Source of the DNA: Candidatus Gemmiger stercorigallinarum
GTDB lineage: Bacteria; Bacillota; Clostridia; Oscillospirales; Ruminococcaceae
Reading direction: 5' to 3'
Length of the DNA: 64,000 nt
Assembly: GCA_019119495.1 (NCBI GenBank)
Contig: DWWX01000011.1
Span: 1 to 64,000 of the forward strand
This document shows positions 38,204 through 46,171 of the stretch, piece after piece (positions within the stretch are counted from its first letter, which is position 1; the number at the start of each line of letters is the position of its first letter). The position numbers and the translations under genes were made by a program. Under the pieces are notes generated by a model. That model was not told the DNA's origin, searched no databases, and worked only from the letters and a program-made list of their open reading frames with translations.

Positions 38204-39030
38204 TGGCAGGCGAATACATGCTCAGCTCGGTACACGTACACTCGAAGCTGTGCGACGGCAAAAATACACTGGACGAACTGGCGGTGACCGCCTGGCACAT
38301 GGGCCTCAGGACGCTGGGCTTTACCGGCCACAGCCACACCCCCTGCGACCTGGAATACTGCATGAGCCCCGTGCGCACCGCCCGCTACAAGGGCGATGTG
38401 GCCAAGCTGAAAAAGCAGTATGCCGGCAAGCTGGATATCCTGTACGGGCTGGAGTGGGACCTGTTCTCGGACGACGACCCGTCCAAATACGACTACTGGA
38501 TCGGCTCCACCCATTACATCCACGGCCCCAAGACCGGCAAATACTACGAGATCGACTGGCGCGAGAGCGACCTGGCCGACTGCATCAACACCGAGTTTGA
38601 CGGCGACGGCCTGGCTGCGGTGGAGGCCTACTTTGAAAATGTCAAAAAGCTGGCCGCCCTGCGCCCCACCATCCTGGGCCACTTTGACCTGATCAAAAAG
38701 ATCAACGGCGGCAGCAAGTTCTTTGACGAGGACGCGCCCCGCTACCATCAGGCGGCAAGCGACGCGCTGGCCGTGGCGGCCCGCAACCGCTGCGTGCTGG
38801 AGCTCAACACCAGCGGCATCGCCCGCGGTTTCCGGCAGGATTTCTTCCCCTCGGACGCCATCTTGAAGGAGTGGCTGGCGCTCAGCGGCAACGTGGTCAT
38901 CACCGCCGACGCCCATGCCGCCGACCACCTGACCTTCGGCTACGAGCAGGCCGCCGCCAAGCTGAAGGAGCTGGGCTACGACAAGGTTCAGGTGCTGGGC
39001 AAGGACGGCTTTGCGCCCTGTGGGCTGTAA
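38203..39030 (+). CDS. hisK: Histidinol-phosphatase, PHP family
   Basis: Removes phosphate from histidinol phosphate. 275 residues. PHP metal ligands are visible: HVHSKLCDG, FTGHSHTPCDLEYCMS, GLEWDLFSDD, GSTHYIHGPKTG, ILGHFDLIKKING, LELNTSGIARGF and ITADAHAADHLTFGYEQA. It replaces the HAD-type phosphatase of enterobacterial HisB and closes the operon. The label hisK rather than hisJ is a naming choice. Confidence 0.9.
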   Translation: MAGEYMLSSVHVHSKLCDGKNTLDELAVTAWHMGLRTLGFTGHSHTPCDLEYCMSPVRTARYKGDVAKLKKQYAGKLDILYGLEWDLFSDDDPSKYDYWIGSTHYIHGPKTGKYYEIDWRESDLADCINTEFDGDGLAAVEAYFENVKKLAALRPTILGHFDLIKKINGGSKFFDEDAPRYHQAASDALAVAARNRCVLELNTSGIARGFRQDFFPSDAILKEWLALSGNVVITADAHAADHLTFGYEQAAAKLKELGYDKVQVLGKDGFAPCGL

Positions 39031-39049
39031 AAACTTCATACATCGGACT

Positions 39050-39086
39050 ACCGGTGTGCCGCGCAGGCGGCGCGCCGGTTTTTTGC
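39050..39086 (+). terminator. Terminator of the his operon
   Basis: Stem ACCGG..TGCCGC / GCGGCG..CCGGT with a GCAG loop (39050-39080) and a TTTTTT tail. Confidence 0.85.
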
Positions 39087-39123
39087 ACCAATTTGCGCCG
39101 GAATTCTTGGTGAAGCTGCCGCC

Positions 39124-39152
39124 TTGACAGCCATCTGCGACAAGTGTAGTAT
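39124..39152 (+). promoter_or_regulatory. Promoter of the BlaR1-like/BlaI-like pair
   Basis: TTGACA (39124-39129) and TAGTAT (39147-39152) with 17-nt spacing. The operator at 39167-39184 lies just downstream, near the transcription start. Confidence 0.8.
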
Positions 39153-39166
39153 ATAAACACAAAGAT

Positions 39167-39184
39167 ATTCTACGACTGTAGAAT
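39167..39184. promoter_or_regulatory. BlaI-type operator
   Basis: Perfect 7-bp inverted repeat ATTCTAC-GACT-GTAGAAT (39167-39173, 39178-39184). It has the CTAC/GTAG half-site style of BlaI/MecI boxes and sits over the expected start of transcription, so the BlaI-like protein encoded downstream probably binds it and represses its own operon. Confidence 0.75.
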
Positions 39185-39311
39185 GACCGCGGCAGCCGCC
39201 GCGGCCAAAATGGCGGGCAGGCGGGGCTTGCCCCCTGCCGCGCATGCTGCGGCGGGCGGTTTTTGCCCCCGCCGTGTGCCTGCCCCGGTTCCTTACCCTG
39301 GAGGTGATCTT

Positions 39312-41900
39312 GTGTCTGCCGTTGTGGATCAGATGCTTGCCTTTGCGGCGCAGGGCATCCCGCTGGGATGCGCGGCGCTGGTGCTGCTGGCGCTTGCCCG
39401 CCGCCTGCGCCGCCGGTACGGCGCGCGGTGGCTGTGCCGGCTGTGGCTGGCCCTGGCGGTGCTGTTTGTGCTGCCGCTGCGCCTGGCGCTGCCCGCAGCG
39501 CCTGCCGCCCGCGTGACGCTGCCCGCCGCCTGGGCGGCGGCCGCGCCGGCGGAGACCCTGCCGCAGCCGCAGCAGGACGAGGGCGGGCACTACGCATCGC
39601 CCGCGGTCCTGCCGGAGGAGCTGCCGGACGCTGCCCGGCCGCTTCCCCCTGCGGCGGACGGCGCGCCGGCACAGGCCCCCGCGGTTTCGCAGCCGGGCGG
39701 GGCGACTGGTTCCGGCCCGCCGGCGCTGCCCTGGCTGGAGGTGCTGGCCGCCGTGTGGCTGGCCGGCGCGGCCGCGGTGGCGCTGTGGCAGGGGGCGGCC
39801 TATCTGCTTTGGCGGCGGCGCGCGGTGGGGCGGGCGGTCCCGGCCGGGCCGGGCTGGCAGCAGGCGCTGGACGACGCCCAAGCCGCCGTGCCGCTGCGCC
39901 GCCGGCCCCGTTTGCTGGCCAGCGCCGCGGTGCGCGGCCCGGTGACGGCGGGCATCCTGCGGCCGGTGCTGCTGGTGCCGCAGGCGGGCCCCGCCCCCGC
40001 GGACGCCGCCCTGATGCTGACCCACGAGCTGACCCACCTGCGCCGGCATGACCTGGCCTTCAAGCTGCTTTTGGCCGCCGCCTGCGCGCTGCACTGGTAC
40101 GACCCGGCTGTCTGGCTGCTGGCCCGGCGGGCGGGGCGGGACATCGAGGCCGCCTGCGACGAGCAGGTGGTGGCGGGGCAGGGCAGCGCCTTCCGCGCGG
40201 CGTACAGCGACGCGCTGCTCCACGCCGCCCGCATGGGCCGCGCCCCGGCGCTGACCACCGGCTTTGCACTGAGCCGCAGGGACTGGGCCGACCGCCTGCG
40301 CCAGCTGTGGGACCTGACCCCCAGACGCCGGGGCCGGGCCGCGCTGGCCGGGCTGGCGCTGGCCGCCCTGCTGGCCGGCGGGCTGGTGGCCTGCCAGGCC
40401 GCCGACCCGGTGGATACGCAGATGCTCCAGGCGCCGGAATACCCCTGGACCACCACTTACAGCGCCGCCAGGGCGGACCTGGACGCCGCCGGCACCCCCT
40501 ACACCGACGGCGGGGACACCCTGCAGCTGCAGAACGCCGTGCTGTTCGGCTGCCAAATGCAGGAGCTGCACCTGCGCTTTAATGCCCAGGGGCAGCTGTG
40601 TGGCGTGTCCGGGCTGTTCCCGGCGGAGGAACAAAACAGGGTGATCGACGCCGTCACCGCCCTGCTGGGCGAGCCGCTGCCGGAGTTTACCTACGTAACG
40701 ACTTACGACGCGCTGACCACCTCGGCCGAGTTCCGGGCGCATCGGGAGGACCTGACCGGCAATTATGCGGCGGTCTGGGCCGGGGCCCGGACGCTGGGCG
40801 AGGCCATGACGGAGCAGCAGCGCCAGGCTTTCCGGGAAGGGCTGCGGGCGCGCTACACCGAAAGCGGCGCAGGCTTTGCCGGCCGCACCGAGACGGCCGA
40901 AACCGCCGACGGCGCCGGGACCGTCTGGTACGGCGAGGACGCGGTGGACGCCCTCCTGACCAACCCCGCGACGCTGGTGCGCTGCATTGCGGACGCGGGG
41001 GACGGGCAGGCCATGCTGACGGTGGAGCATACCCCCAACAGCCTGGATACCCTCAGCCAGCCTGCACCCACGCCGGCCCCCGACCACAGCGGCACGCAGG
41101 AGGTCTGGCCGGGGCTGATCGCCTGGAATACCTCGCTGGCGGCGGACCCGCCCGCGGCGCTGGCCGACCTGCCCTACTGGCAGATGGAAGATTACACCGT
41201 GCCGGACATCGGCCGCACCGGCTATGCCACAGCCGAGCCGGGCGGTGTGGCGCTGTACACCACGCTGGACGGCGGCGCCACCTGGCAGGAACAGCACGCC
41301 GACCTGACCCCGGTCTTTGGGCAGGAGCCCTTTGCCGTTACCAACTACCAGATGGTCAGCGACAGCACCGGCTTTCTGGTGGTGCGGCTGGGAGGGGACA
41401 GCGATACGGTGGTGGGGGACGGCAACCTGATCTACTGGACCGACGACGACTGCGCGGTGCTGCGCACCACCGACGGCGGCGCCACCTGGCAGCTGACCGG
41501 CCGCCACAGCCTGCCCGCCGATACCGAGCGCGGCGCCTGGCACCTGCAGCCGTTTTTGTGGCTGAACGAGAACGTGGGCTTTTGGGCGCCGCATACCTCC
41601 TACACCCATTTTTCGCTGTGGCGCACGCTGGACGGCGGGGTCAGCTGGCAGCCGCTGGACCTGACGGCGCTGGAAAGCCAGCTGCCTGCAAGCCGCACCG
41701 GCATCCATACCTGCAGCCTTTGGCTGGACCCGGAGACGCCCGGCTGCGTGTGGGTGCACTGTGCGCCCAACGGCAGCAACAGCCTGGAAAACGACTTTGG
41801 CATCTGCACCGCCGACTACGGCGAGACCTGGCAGCTGAGGGCATGGGACCCGCAGGTATGGGCCGTGCAGCCGTTATCCAATGGAGGTGAGGAACCGTGA
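39312..41900 (+). CDS. M56-family (BlaR1-like) membrane metallopeptidase with Asp-box sensor domain
   Basis: About 862 residues from GTG 39312, 7 nt after GGAGGTGA. The N-terminal half is membrane-bound with two to three helices, then a cytoplasmic zinc-protease domain with H238-ELTH-242 and ALHWYDPAVWLLAR. A further helix follows at about residues 345-360. The C-terminal half is predicted outside the cell and has no penicillin-binding motif. Instead it carries Asp-boxes: TLDGGATWQ (about 651), TTDGGATWQ (719), TLDGGVSWQ (773) and TADYGETWQ (833), typical of beta-propellers. It probably senses an unknown signal and cleaves the BlaI-like repressor. Confidence 0.85.
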   Translation: MSAVVDQMLAFAAQGIPLGCAALVLLALARRLRRRYGARWLCRLWLALAVLFVLPLRLALPAAPAARVTLPAAWAAAAPAETLPQPQQDEGGHYASPAVLPEELPDAARPLPPAADGAPAQAPAVSQPGGATGSGPPALPWLEVLAAVWLAGAAAVALWQGAAYLLWRRRAVGRAVPAGPGWQQALDDAQAAVPLRRRPRLLASAAVRGPVTAGILRPVLLVPQAGPAPADAALMLTHELTHLRRHDLAFKLLLAAACALHWYDPAVWLLARRAGRDIEAACDEQVVAGQGSAFRAAYSDALLHAARMGRAPALTTGFALSRRDWADRLRQLWDLTPRRRGRAALAGLALAALLAGGLVACQAADPVDTQMLQAPEYPWTTTYSAARADLDAAGTPYTDGGDTLQLQNAVLFGCQMQELHLRFNAQGQLCGVSGLFPAEEQNRVIDAVTALLGEPLPEFTYVTTYDALTTSAEFRAHREDLTGNYAAVWAGARTLGEAMTEQQRQAFREGLRARYTESGAGFAGRTETAETADGAGTVWYGEDAVDALLTNPATLVRCIADAGDGQAMLTVEHTPNSLDTLSQPAPTPAPDHSGTQEVWPGLIAWNTSLAADPPAALADLPYWQMEDYTVPDIGRTGYATAEPGGVALYTTLDGGATWQEQHADLTPVFGQEPFAVTNYQMVSDSTGFLVVRLGGDSDTVVGDGNLIYWTDDDCAVLRTTDGGATWQLTGRHSLPADTERGAWHLQPFLWLNENVGFWAPHTSYTHFSLWRTLDGGVSWQPLDLTALESQLPASRTGIHTCSLWLDPETPGCVWVHCAPNGSNSLENDFGICTADYGETWQLRAWDPQVWAVQPLSNGGEEP

Positions 41901-42289
41901 AGGACACGCCCAAACGCCTGCCCGACGCCGAGCTGGAAGTGATGAAAGCCCTGTGGCAGGCCGGCGAACCCCTGACCCGCCCCGAACTGGAAGCCCGCCT
42001 GGCGCAGCACCACTGGGCCAGCACCACGCTGCTGGCGCTGCTGGCCCGGCTGGAGGCCAAAGGATATGTGGCGCGGGAAAAGCAGGGCAGGGGATACCTG
42101 TACCGGGCGGCGCTGTCCCGCAGGGACTACCTGCCGGTGGAAAGCCGCAGCGCCCTGGCCCGCCTGTTTGAGGGCAGCGCCAAAAACCTGGTCGCCGCCA
42201 TGGCCGAGAGCGACGCCCTGACCGACCGGGACATCGCCGAGCTGGAGGAATACCTGGCCGAGCTGAAAGCCGGCCGCGGCGGGACGTGA
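41897..42289 (+). CDS. BlaI/MecI/CopY family transcriptional repressor
   Basis: 130 residues with winged-helix domain: LPDAELEVMKALWQAGEPLTR, HHWASTTLLALLARLEAKGYV, REKQGRGYLYRAAL, then a dimerisation helix region. GTG start overlapping the sensor stop by 4 nt, after GGAGGTGAGG. The order (sensor first, repressor second) is the reverse of many blaI-blaR1 pairs. Likely represses the operon through the operator at 39167-39184 and is inactivated by the M56 protease. Confidence 0.92.
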   Translation: MKDTPKRLPDAELEVMKALWQAGEPLTRPELEARLAQHHWASTTLLALLARLEAKGYVAREKQGRGYLYRAALSRRDYLPVESRSALARLFEGSAKNLVAAMAESDALTDRDIAELEEYLAELKAGRGGT

Positions 42290-42304
42290 GCCGCGGCAAT
42301 AGAC

Positions 42305-42351
42305 GCAAAAAAGCCCCCGGCGGGGAAGCAAGTCGCTTCCCCGCCGGGGGC
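42305..42351 (-). terminator. Terminator of hsp20
   Basis: Perfect 17-bp stem (42313-42329 with 42335-42351), 5-nt loop. On the minus strand it ends in TTTTTT (42307-42312), so it serves the hsp20 gene; read from the left it may also stop the blaI transcript. Confidence 0.93.
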
Positions 42352-42403
42352 GGTCTGTGTGATGCTTGCGGCAAACCCGGCGGGGCCGGGCGTGCAAGGG
42401 GGA

Positions 42404-42817
42404 TCACTCGATGACGATGGTGCGGTTGTCCGGCTGCTTGGGGCCCTGCTTGGGCAGGCGCACCCGCAGCACGCCGTCGTTGTAGCTGGCGCTGATCTGG
42501 CTGACCTCCACGCCGGTCACGTCAAAGCTGCGGGTGTAGGTGCCGTAGCTGCGCTCGCAGCGCAGGTAGCCGGACTTTTTGTCCTGGTCCTCAAAGTCGC
42601 TGTGGCGGGTGGCCTTGATGGTCAGCGTCTCGCCGTTCAGCGAGAGCTTGATGTCCTCTTTTTTGAAGCCGGGCAGATCGGCCTCCAGCACAAAACCGTC
42701 GCCCATGTCGCGGATGTCGGTCTTGAACTCGGTCAGCGTATTGTCGCCGAAGAAGGCGCGGTTGATATCGTCAAAATCACGGAAGGGATTGTAGTGGGGA
42801 TTCATCAGGATAGCCAT
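42404..42817 (-). CDS. Small heat-shock protein, Hsp20 family
   Basis: ATP-independent holdase chaperone. 137 residues with an alpha-crystallin domain at about 30-137: YRLEADLPGFKKEDIKLSLNG-type strand (FVLEADLPGFKKEDI), RSYGTYTRSFDV and the C-terminal ISASYNDGVLRVRLPKQ, ending in an IVIE tail. A CIRCE element lies 135 nt upstream, so HrcA control under heat stress is expected. Confidence 0.94.
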   Translation of the reverse strand: MAILMNPHYNPFRDFDDINRAFFGDNTLTEFKTDIRDMGDGFVLEADLPGFKKEDIKLSLNGETLTIKATRHSDFEDQDKKSGYLRCERSYGTYTRSFDVTGVEVSQISASYNDGVLRVRLPKQGPKQPDNRTIVIE

Positions 42818-42951
42818 AGGTCATTACTCCTTTTTCAAACGGCGCAGGGCGCCGGGTCGTTTTGTTTTTGTGGATGTCCGGGGGGCGTTCCCTCTCGACG
42901 ATTTTATGATACCGCAGGTTTATGAATAAAGTGTGAATACAATGTGAATTT

Positions 42952-42978
42952 TTAGCACTATATTGCTTAGAGTGCTAA
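42952..42978. promoter_or_regulatory. CIRCE operator (HrcA binding site)
   Basis: TTAGCACTA-N9-GAGTGCTAA matches the CIRCE consensus TTAGCACTC-N9-GAGTGCTAA at 17 of 18 positions. It lies upstream of hsp20 in the divergent gap. Confidence 0.93.
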
Positions 42979-43057
42979 CGCTAAAAATAAACAACGATAA
43001 AACGATAAAAGAAATCCAAAATCCACGCAAATACGGAAATGCAAACTCTGGCAGATG

Positions 43058-43089
43058 CCGCCGCAAGGGGCAAGCGCCCCTTGCGGCGG
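43058..43089. other. Perfect 14-bp GC-rich hairpin
   Basis: CCGCCGCAAGGGGC (43058-43071) and GCCCCTTGCGGCGG (43076-43089) with a 4-nt loop. No T-run on either side, so it is not an ordinary terminator. It lies 50 nt before the cardiolipin synthase promoter. Confidence 0.7.
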
Positions 43090-43139
43090 TCAGCCCGGCC
43101 CGGTTGTTTTACAGAAATGTGCCGGTGTCCGACCAAATC

Positions 43140-43168
43140 TTGCAATTCCTGCGTCATAGTGTTACAGT
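43140..43168 (+). promoter_or_regulatory. Promoter of the cardiolipin synthase gene
   Basis: TTGCAA (43140-43145) and TACAGT (43163-43168), 17 nt apart, 140 nt upstream of the TTG start. Confidence 0.55.
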
Positions 43169-43309
43169 AGGATATATCGGCGCCATGCACCGGCGCCGCC
43201 CGCCCGGCATAGGATGGCGGGACGCGGCCCCCCTGCCGTGCAGTGCCCGGAAGGGGATGGGGGAGTTCCCCTGCACCCTGGTTATCCCTGAAGATAAAAG
43301 GAGTTTCCC

Positions 43310-44866
43310 TTGCGTAAGATCACTCTGCTTGCCAAACGGCTGTACCGCGCGGTGTTCAGCCGGCTTGTCATCACCTGCCTGCTGCTGGCCAGCCAGGTCG
43401 CCTGGATGGCGTTTTTGTTCCTGCGCCTGACCGAGTATGCCCCCTGGATCAACGGCATTTGCATCGGGTTCAGCGTTATCATGTGCCTGCTGCTGATCCG
43501 CCTGGATTATATTCTGCCGGAGTTCAAGATCAGCTGGATGGCGCTGTTTATGATCATGCCGGTGCAGGGCGGTATCCTGTACCTGCTGTGGGGCAACAAG
43601 CGCCCGGCCTTCCGGCTGCGCCGCCGGCTGGAAAACGCCAGCATGCGCATCCACCCGCTGCTGCGCCAGGACCCCGCCCCGGAGGAGCAGCTGGCCCGCC
43701 AGGACGCCCGCGGCGCGCTGACCGCCCGTTACCTGAGCCGCCGGGGCCCGTATCCGGTATTTTCCAACACCCAGGTGAAATACTATCCCCTGGGCGAGGA
43801 TATGTTTGCCGACATGCTGCCCGCGCTGGAAAGCGCCGAGCATTTTATTTTTATCGAGTATTTCATCATCGGTCTGGGCAAAATGTGGGACCAGATCCAC
43901 GAGATCCTCAAGCGCAAGGCGGCCCAGGGCGTGGACGTGCGGGTCATCTACGACGATGTGGGCAGCGTCAGCGTGCTGCCCATCGGCTACTGGAGCAAGC
44001 TGGAGGAGGAGGGCATCCACAGCCTGCCCTTCAACCCCTTTGTGCCGGTGGTCAACCTGGTCATGAACAACCGCGACCACCGCAAGATCATGGTCATTGA
44101 CGGCTACACCGCCTTTTCCGGCGGGGCCAACCTGGCCGACGAGTATATCAACCAGCTGGAGCGGTTCGGCCACTGGCGGGACACCGGCATCCGGCTGCGG
44201 GGCGACGCGGCCTGGAGCTTTACCATCATGTTCCTGGAGTTCTGGAACGCCAACCGCCCCACCGACCGCGAGTTTGAGCATTTCCGCCCCGAGACCCACC
44301 GCCCCGCGCCCTTTGCCGCCGACGGCCTGGTGCAGCCCTACGCCGACAGCCCGGTGGACCGGGAGAGCGTCTCGCAGAATACCTATCTGGAACTGATCAA
44401 CCAGGCGCGGTACAGTCTGTTTATCACCACGCCCTACCTGATTTTGAACAACGAGATCCAGACCGCGCTTACCCTGGCGGCCAAGCGGGGGGTGGACGTG
44501 CGCATCTACACCCCCGGCATCCCGGACAAGAAGATCGCCTTCCAGCTGACCCGCAGCTACTTCCCGCCGCTTTTGGAGGGCGGGGTCAAGATCTTCAGCT
44601 ACACGCCGGGCTTTCTGCACAGCAAGACCTGGCTGGTGGACGACCGCATTGCGGCGGTGGGGTCCATCAACCTGGATTACCGCAGCCTGTACCTGCATTT
44701 TGAGTGCAGCACCCTGCTGTACGGCTGCAGCGCGCTGAAGGACATCCGCGCCGACATGATCGAGCTGGAGTCCAAATGCCGCGCCGTGACGCTGAACGAC
44801 TGCCGCACCAGCTTTTTCGGCACGCTGGTCTCCGCCGTGCTGCGCACCATGGCGCCGCTGTTCTGA
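43310..44866 (+). CDS. cls: Cardiolipin synthase
   Basis: Makes cardiolipin from phosphatidylglycerol at the membrane. 518 residues. Two N-terminal membrane helices (about 18-40 and 45-65) and a third at about 72-95, then two phospholipase-D domains with HxKxxxxD motifs: H257-R-K259...D264 (HRKIMVID) and H437-S-K439...D444 (HSKTWLVD). The start is TTG at 43310, 6 nt after AAGGAG; no ATG fits. Ends LVSAVLRTMAPLF. Confidence 0.94.
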   Translation: MRKITLLAKRLYRAVFSRLVITCLLLASQVAWMAFLFLRLTEYAPWINGICIGFSVIMCLLLIRLDYILPEFKISWMALFMIMPVQGGILYLLWGNKRPAFRLRRRLENASMRIHPLLRQDPAPEEQLARQDARGALTARYLSRRGPYPVFSNTQVKYYPLGEDMFADMLPALESAEHFIFIEYFIIGLGKMWDQIHEILKRKAAQGVDVRVIYDDVGSVSVLPIGYWSKLEEEGIHSLPFNPFVPVVNLVMNNRDHRKIMVIDGYTAFSGGANLADEYINQLERFGHWRDTGIRLRGDAAWSFTIMFLEFWNANRPTDREFEHFRPETHRPAPFAADGLVQPYADSPVDRESVSQNTYLELINQARYSLFITTPYLILNNEIQTALTLAAKRGVDVRIYTPGIPDKKIAFQLTRSYFPPLLEGGVKIFSYTPGFLHSKTWLVDDRIAAVGSINLDYRSLYLHFECSTLLYGCSALKDIRADMIELESKCRAVTLNDCRTSFFGTLVSAVLRTMAPLF

Positions 44867-44885
44867 GCCAAAAAAGGGGGAACCG

Positions 44886-45710
44886 ATGGATACGCTGTTT
44901 CAACGGGAACTTGCCTACGCCGCGCTGGGTACCGGGTTTACCTGCCTGGCCACGGTGCTGGGCGCCGCGATGGTGTTTTTCTTCCGGCGGGAACTGTCCG
45001 CCATGACCCAAAAGCTGTTCCTCGGCTTTGCGGCGGGCGTGATGGTGGCGGCCTCGGTGTGGAGCCTGCTGATCCCCGCCATGGAACAGGCCGGGCAGCA
45101 GGCCGCCCCCGGCACGCCCCGGGCGCTGGCCGTGGGGCTGCCGGTCTGCGGCGGCTTTGTGCTGGGCGCGGGCTTTCTGCTTTTGATGGACCGGCTGATG
45201 CCCCACCTGCATATCGGCAGCGACGAGCCGGAGGGCCTGCCCGCCCACCTGAAACGCACCACCATGATCGTGCTGGCGGTGACGCTGCACAACATCCCGG
45301 AGGGCATGGCGGTGGCGCTCAGCTTTTCGGTGGCGGCGGCCGACCCGGCGGAGGGCGCCTTTGCCGGGGCGGTGGCCCTGGCGCTGGGCATGGCGCTGCA
45401 AAACTTCCCGGAGGGCGCGGCGGTCTCTCTGCCGCTGAAAGCCCAGGGGGTGGGCGCCGGCAAGGCCTTTGTGTGCGGCGCGCTGTCCGGCGTGGTGGAA
45501 CCGGTGTTCGGCCTGCTGACGGTGCTGATCGCCGGGCGGGTGCTGGCCGTGATGCCCTGGCTGCTGGCCTTTGCCGCCGGCGCCATGCTGTATGTGGTGG
45601 TGGAGGAGCTGATCCCCGAAGCTCGCCTGGGCGAGCACTCCAACGCCGGGACCCTCAGCGTGCTGGCGGGCTTTTTGACCATGATGATGCTGGACGTGCT
45701 CCTGGGATAA
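44886..45710 (+). CDS. ZIP family metal transporter
   Basis: Divalent metal (probably zinc) importer of the ZupT/GufA type. 274 residues, about eight helices. The metal-binding helices contain TLHNIPEGMAVAL and ALQNFPEGAAVSLPL, and VEPVFGLL. The His-rich loop is short. Preceded by AAAGGGGG and 20 nt after cls, so possibly cotranscribed. Confidence 0.9.
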   Translation: MDTLFQRELAYAALGTGFTCLATVLGAAMVFFFRRELSAMTQKLFLGFAAGVMVAASVWSLLIPAMEQAGQQAAPGTPRALAVGLPVCGGFVLGAGFLLLMDRLMPHLHIGSDEPEGLPAHLKRTTMIVLAVTLHNIPEGMAVALSFSVAAADPAEGAFAGAVALALGMALQNFPEGAAVSLPLKAQGVGAGKAFVCGALSGVVEPVFGLLTVLIAGRVLAVMPWLLAFAAGAMLYVVVEELIPEARLGEHSNAGTLSVLAGFLTMMMLDVLLG

Positions 45711-45747
45711 GCAGGGCTTAAAACATACGCACAATCGAAAAATTCCA

Positions 45748-45777
45748 CTGCCCGCAGAATCGTTCTTCTGCGGGCAG
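45748..45777. terminator. Terminator-like hairpin after the ZIP gene
   Basis: 12-bp perfect stem CTGCCCGCAGAA / TTCTGCGGGCAG with a 6-nt loop. The T content after it is modest on the plus strand. Confidence 0.65.
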
Positions 45778-45778
45778 G

Positions 45779-45808
45779 TTGGTATGGCGCGCCCCGCCGT
45801 GGTACAAT
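45779..45808 (+). promoter_or_regulatory. Promoter of the interrupted XRE gene
   Basis: TTGGTA (45779-45784) and TACAAT (45803-45808), 18 nt apart, followed by AAGGAGG and the ATG at 45835. Confidence 0.6.
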
Positions 45809-45834
45809 ACAGCCAAAGAAAGGAGGCGGCAGCC

Positions 45835-46005
45835 ATGACACAACAGAACAGAGCAGGCAGCCAAGCGGAGGCGCTGCGCCGCATGGGCGCGCTGATCGCC
45901 GCCCGGCGCAGGGCGCTGGGCCTGACCCAGAAACAGCTGGCCGCCCGCCTGCTGGTCAGCGACAAGGCGGTAAGCAAGTGGGAGCTGGGAGTTTCCCAAA
46001 GTTAA
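45835..46005 (+). pseudogene. XRE-family regulator, 5' part, cut by the mobile element
   Basis: Starts MTQQNRAGSQAEALRRMGAL and has the helix-turn-helix LTQKQLAARLLVSDKAVSKWE. The native frame breaks at the GGGA core (45980-45983); the present frame reads LGVSQS and stops at 46003-46005, leaving 56 residues. The rest of the gene is at 63579-64000. Joining the halves gives SKWETGGGYPDPALL, the expected XRE sequence. The HTH fragment may still be translated. Confidence 0.93.
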
Positions 46006-46010
46006 AGATA
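45991..46010. repeat. Left-end recombination site (attL side)
   Basis: GTTTCCCAAAGTTAAAGATA next to the junction is inverted relative to the right-end sequence at 63564-63585, differing by a few bases and a small gap. Confidence 0.75.
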
Positions 46011-46128
46011 CTATACCCAAATCCACGCTTACGTTACTTCCAGAACACGCTGTTGTGCGGTTACTCGGAATCGAGTGCCAGTTCTTGGTTACCTCTTGAC
46101 AAAGAGAGCGTGTCATCTATATGCATAG

Positions 46129-46162
46129 CAACCGGCAGGTGCTTTCACACACCTGCCGGTTG
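46129..46162. terminator. Hairpin at the end of the lipoprotein operon
   Basis: Perfect 13-bp stem CAACCGGCAGGTG / CACCTGCCGGTTG, 8-nt loop, directly downstream of the lipoprotein stop codon on the minus strand. The T-run is poor, so efficiency is uncertain. Confidence 0.7.
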
Positions 46163-46171
46163 TTGATGTTT

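Larger units (their letters stand above)
42818..43309. other. Intergenic region between hsp20 and the cardiolipin synthase gene
   Basis: 492 bp with no convincing gene. It holds the hsp20 leader, the CIRCE element, an AT-rich stretch, a GC-rich perfect hairpin (43058-43089) and the promoter of the downstream gene. Confidence 0.7.

Noticed and set aside
39312-42289. Beta-lactam resistance sensor (true BlaR1)
   Set aside because: The extracellular part has Asp-boxes and no transpeptidase SxxK/SxN/KTG motifs, and no beta-lactamase gene is nearby.
42963-43430. Plus-strand open frame across the CIRCE and cls promoter region
   Set aside because: Spans regulatory sites, lacks a ribosome site and overlaps the true cls start in another frame.
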